This document shows, one piece after another, positions 59,113-64,000 of a stretch of 64,000 nt of DNA. This DNA comes from Streptomyces sclerotialus. GTDB lineage: Bacteria; Actinomycetota; Actinomycetes; Streptomycetales; Streptomycetaceae. The stretch covers positions 62,001 to 126,000 of the forward strand of contig JODX01000019.1 of NCBI GenBank assembly GCA_000719105.1. Direction: 5' to 3'. The notes beneath the pieces were generated by a model. That model had not been told where the DNA came from. It saw only the letters and a list, made by a program, of their open reading frames with translations, and did not search any database. Position 1 is the first letter of the stretch. Each line of letters opens with the position of its first letter. A program made the position numbers and the translations under genes.

Positions 59113-59967
59113 TCATGACGCCAGAAGTGACTTCCGGTGAACGGACGCGGTGCCGAGCAGCAGATCGCAGGCCTGCGCCCGCTTCAGGTGGTACTGGAGT
59201 TCGTTCTCCCAAGTGAAGCCCATGGCGCCGAACAGCTGCAGGCCGTGCCGGAAGACCACGCGCTGGCACTCCCCCGCCGCCGCCTTGGCCATGTGCGCGG
59301 CGTCGCCGCGGCGCGGGTCTTCCTCGGCGATGGTCAGGGCGGAGAAGTGGGTGAGGGCGCGGGCGCGTTCGACGGCCACGTACATGTCGGCGGCCTTGTG
59401 CTTGACGGCCTGGAAGGAGCCGAGCGGCCGGCCGAACTGCTCCCGCTGCTTCACATGGTCGAGGACCAGGTCGAGGATGCGTCGGCAGGCGCCCACACAG
59501 GTGGCGGCGAGACCCATGAGGGCCAGGTCGGGCACCCCGACGGCGAGGTCACCGGCGCCGACATGGGCGATGTGCAGGCGCGGATCGAGGACGGCGACCC
59601 GCTCGGCGGCGATGTCCGCTCCCGGGACGACGGTGACGCCGCCCGGGGTCAGCAGGGCGACCTCGTCGGCCCGGTCGGCGTCCAGGACGTACCGCCCGGT
59701 GCCGTCGAAGACGGCGGTCCCGCTGCCCTCGGGCAGGCGGCCGGCCAGGGGGGCGAACCAGGTCGCGGTGGCCAGGAAGGGCGTCGGGTCGGCGGCGTGT
59801 CCCAGCTCCTCGAGGATGAGGGCGAGTTCCAGCGGGGGCGCCTCCAGCCAGCCGAGCCGGAGATACGTCTCCCACTGCTGCTCCTCCGACCGGCCCCGCA
59901 CCTTGGCGACCGTCTCACGCACCGTGCGTCGCAGCATCCGCTGCTCTTCGTCGAGTTCGAACTCCAC
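59113..59967 (-). CDS. Acyl-CoA dehydrogenase, shorter subunit
   Basis: A 284-residue acyl-CoA dehydrogenase homologue. Start GTG 59967 (not the longer upstream one) has a GGAGG site and begins VEFELDEEQRMLRRTVRETV. It lacks the middle beta-domain length of a full enzyme; the C-terminal helical domain has HVKQREQFGRPLGSFQAVKH, AKAAAGECQRVVFRHGLQLF and GAMGFTWENELQYHLKRAQA. Adjacent to the operator at 60030, it starts the leftward dehydrogenase-hydratase operon. Confidence 0.86.
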   Translation of the reverse strand: MEFELDEEQRMLRRTVRETVAKVRGRSEEQQWETYLRLGWLEAPPLELALILEELGHAADPTPFLATATWFAPLAGRLPEGSGTAVFDGTGRYVLDADRADEVALLTPGGVTVVPGADIAAERVAVLDPRLHIAHVGAGDLAVGVPDLALMGLAATCVGACRRILDLVLDHVKQREQFGRPLGSFQAVKHKAADMYVAVERARALTHFSALTIAEEDPRRGDAAHMAKAAAGECQRVVFRHGLQLFGAMGFTWENELQYHLKRAQACDLLLGTASVHRKSLLAS

Positions 59968-60029
59968 GCCCGGCCTCCGCCCTCCCGCCGTACCGGTGAC
60001 AACACACCGGGCACGGGCCCGGGACAAGC

Positions 60030-60044
60030 GAGAATAGCATTCTC
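60030..60044. promoter_or_regulatory. GAGAAT-N3-ATTCTC operator (site 9, perfect)
   Basis: GAGAATAGCATTCTC lies between the divergent dehydrogenase (start 59967) and TetR (start 60138) genes, the classic place for an autoregulatory TetR operator. Confidence 0.78.
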
Positions 60045-60137
60045 ACTACACGGAAGTAAGAGTCTTGTTTCGTATGGAGCGCGATTCGGTAGGGGCAAGA
60101 CCTCTTCTTTTCACATACGTGGAGTACCGTTCTACCT

Positions 60138-61007
60138 ATGAGTGCCGTCCCCGTAGAACCCGTCGAGACCCCCGAGCCCGCCTGGCGGCAGCGCGCCGTC
60201 GAGCGTTCCACCCGGGCCGCGAAGCTCCGCGCCGAGCAGCGTGTGCAGCGCTTCCTGGACGCCGCCCAGGAGCTGATCGCCGACAAGGGCACCACCGACT
60301 TCACCGTGCAGGAGGTCGTGGAGCGCTCCCGGCAGTCGCTGCGCAGCTTCTACCAGCACTTCGACGGGAAGCACGAGCTACTGCTCGCCCTGTTCGAGGA
60401 CGCGCTGTCGAGGTCGGCCACGGAGATACGGGAGAAGGCCGCTGCGGGGCGGGACCCGCTGGAGCGGCTGAGGATCGCGGTCGAGCTGCTGTACGACTCC
60501 TCCCGGCCCCGCGAGGGGAAGCAGTCCCCGCTCTTCACCGACTTCGCCATCCAGTTGCTGGTCACCCACCCCGACCAGGTGGCCACCGCCCACCTGCCGC
60601 TCCTCGGCTTCTTCACCGAGCTGGTGGAGGAGGCCGTCGAGGCCGGCCGGGCCGTGTCGCCGAAGCCCCGGCGCACCGCCTCCCTGATCATGCAGACGGC
60701 CATGTTCACGGCTCAGGCCCCCGCAGCCCCGGTGGGCGCCCACCCCTCCCCGATCACCGTCGAGGAGGTGTGGAACTTCTGCCTGGGCGGCATCACGGGC
60801 GGGGTCGCGGCCCGGGAGCCGGAGTCGGCGCCGCCGGCGAAGAAGGCCGGCGCGGTGAAGAAGGCCGGCGCGACGAGGAAGACGGCGGCGAAGAAGACCA
60901 GCACGAGCGCCGCGGCGAAAGAGGCCGCCTCGGGCACGGCCGCCGAGAAGAGTGCGGCGGCGGCCAAGTCCGCCTCCTCTCGGGCGGCTTCGCGTCGCAA
61001 GGCATGA
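60138..61007 (+). CDS. TetR-family regulator B with a histone-H1-like tail
   Basis: A 289-residue protein. After a short lead, residues 34-85 form the TetR helix-turn-helix: RVQRFLDAAQELIADKGTTD, FTVQEVVERSRQSLRSFYQH and FDGKHELLLALFEDALSRSA. A helical ligand-binding domain follows to about residue 227. The last 60 residues are AKKAGAVKKAGATRKTAAKK-type Lys/Ala/Thr repeats to AASRRKA, resembling the tails of histone H1 and of actinomycete HU-like proteins. It is transcribed divergently from an acyl-CoA dehydrogenase gene across a perfect operator, so I propose it as the cluster regulator. A 17-base terminator follows. Confidence 0.9.
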   Translation: MSAVPVEPVETPEPAWRQRAVERSTRAAKLRAEQRVQRFLDAAQELIADKGTTDFTVQEVVERSRQSLRSFYQHFDGKHELLLALFEDALSRSATEIREKAAAGRDPLERLRIAVELLYDSSRPREGKQSPLFTDFAIQLLVTHPDQVATAHLPLLGFFTELVEEAVEAGRAVSPKPRRTASLIMQTAMFTAQAPAAPVGAHPSPITVEEVWNFCLGGITGGVAAREPESAPPAKKAGAVKKAGATRKTAAKKTSTSAAAKEAASGTAAEKSAAAAKSASSRAASRRKA

Positions 61008-61026
61008 CCTGATCACCGGCACCTGA

Positions 61027-61065
61027 CGCAGGGCCTCCACGGGACGAACCCGTGGAGGCCCTGCG
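61027..61065 (+). terminator. Strong terminator hairpin after the TetR gene
   Basis: Perfect 17-base arms (61027-61043 and 61049-61065) with a 5-base loop, 20 bases after the TetR stop (61007). Best hairpin in the window; bases 61066-61197 hold only a weak TTGACG box (61122-61127). Confidence 0.85.
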
Positions 61066-61197
61066 CCGCATGAGCCCCAGCCCGACTCCTGACGCTCCGG
61101 CACTCTGACACTCCGACACCCTTGACGCGAGCTTTCGGTCTGACCTTTGATATGTTTCGCAATCTCTTATCAGCCGTCGGCAGAGGGGCTCCCCGCC

Positions 61198-62364
61198 GTG
61201 GATTTCGAGCTGACCGAGGACCAGGAGACGATCCGCAAGGCCGTGGCCGGTCTCCTGCGCGACTTCGACGACCGGTACTGGATGGAGAAGGACCGGGACC
61301 ATGTGTTCCCCGAGGAGTTCTACGCGGCCGTCGCGGGCGGCGGCTGGCTGGGGATCACGATCCCGGAGAAGTACGGCGGCCACGGCTTCGGTATCACGGA
61401 GGCGACGCTTCTGCTGGAGGAGGTCGCGCGCTCGGGCGGCGGCATGAACGCCGCCAGCGCGATTCACATGTCCATCTTCGGCATGCATCCGGTCGTGGTG
61501 CACGGCTCCGAGGAGCTCAAGTGCCGGACCTTGCCCCGGATCGCCGCCGGTGACCTGCACGTGTGCTTCGGGGTGACGGAGCCGGGCGCCGGTCTCGACA
61601 CTACGAGCATCACGACGTACGCCCGGCGGGACGGCGACCACTATGTCGTCAGCGGCCGCAAGGTATGGATCTCCAAGGCGATGGAGTCGGAGAAGATCCT
61701 GCTGCTGACGCGCACGTCGCGGCGGGACGAGGTCGACAGGCCCACGGACGGCATGACCCTGTTCCTGACCGACCTGGACCGCGACCGGGTGGATGTCCGT
61801 CCGATCCCGAAGATGGGCCGCAACGCCGTCACCTCCAACGAGCTGTTCATCGACGAGCTGCGTGTCCCCGTCGGGGACCGGGTCGGCGAGGAGGGCCAGG
61901 GGTTCCGCTATCTGCTCGACGGTCTGAACCCGGAGCGGATGCTGATCGCCGCCGAGGCGCTCGGTATCGGCCGGGTGGCCCTGGACCGGGCCGTACAGTA
62001 CGGCCGCGAGCGTGAGGTGTTCGGGCGCCCGATCGGCATGAACCAGGGCATCCAGTTTCCATTGGCCGACTCTCTCGCCCGCCTCGACGCGGCCGAACTG
62101 GTGCTGCGCAAGGCGACCTGGCTGTACGACCGGGGTCGGCCGTGCGGGAGGGAGGCCAACACAGCCAAGTACCTCTGCGCGGACGCCGGGTTCACCGCCG
62201 CCGACCGGGCGCTGCAGACCCACGGCGGCATGGGCTACTCCGAGGAGTATCCGGTCGCCCGCTTCTTCCGCGAGGCCAGGCTGATGCGGATCGCGCCGGT
62301 CAGCCAGGAGATGGTTCTCAACTACCTGGGATCGCACACATTGGGACTGCCGAGGAGCTACTGA
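61198..62364 (+). CDS. Acyl-CoA dehydrogenase
   Basis: A 388-residue enzyme: VDFELTEDQETIRKAVAGLL, CFGVTEPGAGLDTTSITTYA (FAD), YVVSGRKVWISKAMESEKIL, NPERMLIAAEALGIGRVALD and ALQTHGGMGYSEEYPVARFF. The C-terminal RIAPVSQEMVLNYLG replaces the YEGT/EIQ motif, as in some FadE proteins with a different base. GTG 61198 is chosen because the VDFELTEDQ start matches the family. Its stop overlaps the next ATG (TGATG). Unlike the other pairs it appears to be a single full-length enzyme. Confidence 0.9.
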   Translation: MDFELTEDQETIRKAVAGLLRDFDDRYWMEKDRDHVFPEEFYAAVAGGGWLGITIPEKYGGHGFGITEATLLLEEVARSGGGMNAASAIHMSIFGMHPVVVHGSEELKCRTLPRIAAGDLHVCFGVTEPGAGLDTTSITTYARRDGDHYVVSGRKVWISKAMESEKILLLTRTSRRDEVDRPTDGMTLFLTDLDRDRVDVRPIPKMGRNAVTSNELFIDELRVPVGDRVGEEGQGFRYLLDGLNPERMLIAAEALGIGRVALDRAVQYGREREVFGRPIGMNQGIQFPLADSLARLDAAELVLRKATWLYDRGRPCGREANTAKYLCADAGFTAADRALQTHGGMGYSEEYPVARFFREARLMRIAPVSQEMVLNYLGSHTLGLPRSY

Positions 62365-63137
62365 TGACCGACCCTGCGCGTACGGAACTGTTCGACCTCA
62401 CGGGCCGCTCGGCGCTGGTGACCGGGGCCGCCGGCGGCATCGGATCGGCGGTGGCCGAGGCGCTGGCCCGGGCCGGGGCCGCGGTGCTCGTCACCGACGT
62501 CGACGACGGCGCGGCAGCGGCCGTGGCCGGGAAGCTCACCGCCGCGGGACTCACGGCGGACAGTGCCGCGCTCGACGTGACGGACCGGGCGGCCGCCGAC
62601 GCGGCGGCGTCCCGGGCGGCCGCGCTCACCGGCGGCACGTTGCACATCCTGGTGAACAACGCCGGGGTCACCGCCCCGGCGATGTTCGAGAACCTCTCCG
62701 AGGACTCCTTCCGGCGGCTGGTCGACGTCCATGTGACGGGCGCCTTCCACTGCACCCAGGCCGCGCTGCCGTTCCTGCCGACGGACGGGACCGGACGCGT
62801 CATCAACGTCACGTCCTCGGCCGGCCTGACCGGCACCCTCGGTCAGGTGAACTACTCCGCGGCCAAGGCCGGCATCATCGGGTTCACCAAGTCCCTCGCC
62901 CGCGAGCTGGCCAGGAGACAGATCCTGGTCAACGCCCTGGCACCGCTCGCCGCCACCCCGATGACCGAGACCATCCGGACCGACCCGAAGTTCGCGGACC
63001 GGATGCTCGCCCGCATTCCGCTGGGACGCTGGGCCGAGCCGGAGGAGATCGCGGGAGCGTTCGTGTTCCTGGCCTCCGACGCGGCCTCCTTCGTCACCGG
63101 GCAGGTGCTGCCGGTGGACGGCGGGCTGGTCATCTGA
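62364..63137 (+). CDS. Short-chain dehydrogenase/reductase (FabG-like)
   Basis: A 257-residue SDR: GRSALVTGAAGGIGSAVAEA, ILVNNAGVTAPAMFENLSE, NVTSSAGLTGTLGQVNYSAA (Ser, Tyr) with following Lys, and GQVLPVDGGL. Of FabG or 3-hydroxyacyl-CoA dehydrogenase type. The ATG overlaps the dehydrogenase stop (TGATG), so the two act in one beta-oxidation step pair. A GTCATCTGACAG sequence occurs at its end and again about 34 bases later. Confidence 0.9.
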   Translation: MTDPARTELFDLTGRSALVTGAAGGIGSAVAEALARAGAAVLVTDVDDGAAAAVAGKLTAAGLTADSAALDVTDRAAADAAASRAAALTGGTLHILVNNAGVTAPAMFENLSEDSFRRLVDVHVTGAFHCTQAALPFLPTDGTGRVINVTSSAGLTGTLGQVNYSAAKAGIIGFTKSLARELARRQILVNALAPLAATPMTETIRTDPKFADRMLARIPLGRWAEPEEIAGAFVFLASDAASFVTGQVLPVDGGLVI

Positions 63138-63240
63138 CAGGCACCGCCGTCCACCAGGCGTTCGTCATCTGACAGAGGGCATGCGTGATGTGTTGAATGG
63201 TTCAGCCGAAACGGACGTACGACGAGAGGCCTGAACCCGT

Positions 63241-64000
63241 GTCCACCTCCCAGCCCCCCTCCCCCCGCATCCCGCGCTTCGACACGCTCACCGTCCCGAA
63301 GGCGTCGGACGTGCTGGCGTCCGAGGTGCGGGAGCGCATCCTGTCCGGGGAGTTCGCCGAGGGCACGCCGCTGCCCCCGGAGCGGCAGCTGGTCGAGCAG
63401 ACGGGGCTGAGCCGGGCGACCGTGCGGGAGGCCTTGCGCATCCTGGAGGTCGAGCGGCTCGTGGCCATCCGGCCGGGGCGCGGGGGCGGGGCCTTCGTGC
63501 ACCGGCCGGGCCGGGAGTCCCTCGCGAACACCGTGCAGTTGGTCATCCGGGGCCAGCGGATCCGCCTGGAGGCGCTGCACGAGACCCGAGAGGCGGTCGA
63601 GCCGGCGTGCGCCGCGCTGGCGGCCCGGCACCGCACCGAGCGGGACCTGGCCGACCTGGACACCGCCCACGCGGAACTGGTCGACGCGAAGGACGACGTA
63701 CCACGCTTCCTGGCGGCCAACATCCGCTGGCACAACGCCGTGGCGAGGGCCGGCGACAACGAACTGCTGATCGGCTTCCTGAGCGCGCTCTCGGATTCGA
63801 TCCACGCGTCCACCGAGCTGACACAGTTCATGGACGCCGGCATCCGCGAGCTGACGGCCCGTGCCCACGCCCGGATCACCGAGGCCATCCGGACGGGCGA
63901 CGCCGAGGCCGCGCGCCGAAGGATGACCCGGCATGTCTGCGGCTTCGCGCGCGCCGCCGCCGAGGTGGACCAGCGCGACCGGCTGGAACTGCCGGACAGC
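63241..64000 (+). CDS. FadR/GntR-family regulator, 3' end beyond the window
   Basis: At least 253 residues, still open at the edge. GTG 63241 with a GAGAGG upstream. N-terminal GntR winged helix: VLASEVRERILSGEFAEGTP, LPPERQLVEQTGLSRATVRE, ALRILEVERLVAIRPGRGGG; then a FCD-type ligand domain with HETREAVEPACAALAARHRT, NIRWHNAVARAGDNELLIGF and ARRRMTRHVCG. FadR-like proteins often sense acyl-CoA or small acids. It follows the SDR in the same direction and may regulate the local dehydrogenase-SDR pair. Confidence 0.85.

Noticed and set aside
18252..60044. KstR- or FadR-type operators for the palindrome
   Set aside because: The arms GAGAAT/ATTCTC do not match the KstR, KstR2 or FadR consensus words that I recall.
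1..64000. tRNA, rRNA, CRISPR arrays, transposases and integrases
   Set aside because: No cloverleaf, ribosomal RNA, regularly spaced repeats, DDE or tyrosine-recombinase motif was found on either strand.

Overview
High-GC DNA with strong third-position bias, frequent GTG and TTG starts, WhiB, DUF317, DUF2637 and a LuxR/GH20/Liv-transporter background points to a filamentous actinomycete, most likely Streptomyces. No tRNA, rRNA, CRISPR array or transposase was seen.

Region A (about 1-14.4 kb) looks like a mobilizable or plasmid-derived element. It carries DUF317 proteins, small accessory genes and several frameshifted genes, then a leftward, translationally coupled block: replication initiator-like protein, DnaC/IstB-like ATPase, WhiB regulator, DUF2637 membrane protein, a small protein, MobC and a relaxase. 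I read a hairpin-rich oriT inside the 5' part of mobC and a dense array of TGWCCGG heptamers inside the DUF2637 gene. No integrase, FtsK/TraB-type translocase or att repeat was recognised. The region ends with a rightward module: XRE regulator, ImmA/IrrE peptidase, MAB_1171c-type membrane protein and PAP2-like membrane protein.

Region B (14.5-18.2 kb) is a scar: a truncated GH20 hexosaminidase, a LuxR fragment, two strong hairpins, an intact amidohydrolase with a small conserved protein, and decayed Liv-type ABC transporter genes.

Region C (18.2-64 kb) is a large catabolic supercluster built on CoA chemistry: three acyl-CoA ligases, two CaiB/BaiF CoA-transferases, five acyl-CoA dehydrogenase subunits, two enoyl-CoA hydratases, four SDRs, a thiolase, a thioesterase, a B12-dependent acyl-CoA mutase (two subunits), an F420-type LLM oxidoreductase, two ACMSD-type amidohydrolases plus one atypical cyclic amidohydrolase, two aldehyde dehydrogenases, a GMC oxidoreductase, three beta-hydroxyacid dehydrogenase homologues, a DUF35-thiolase fusion, and three oxygenase systems (Rieske with its reductase, P450 with a ferredoxin, and TauD/TfdA). 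There is no KstD or Hsa set, so this is not a complete sterol pathway. The inventory fits (inference) breakdown of a branched or alicyclic, perhaps terpenoid or side-chain-bearing carboxylic acid: oxygenation, CoA activation, beta-oxidation, retro-aldol side-chain removal, carbon-skeleton rearrangement and ring hydrolysis.

The most striking feature is regulatory: a 15-bp palindrome GAGAAT-N3-ATTCTC, in four perfect and several degenerate copies, lies in most of the promoter regions of region C and is nearly absent elsewhere. One perfect copy lies just upstream of a TetR regulator (60138-61007) that carries a histone-H1-like lysine/alanine tail. I propose that this palindrome defines one local regulon with that TetR as its leading candidate regulator; a second TetR (44277-44888) and a FadR-type GntR protein at the right edge are alternatives.
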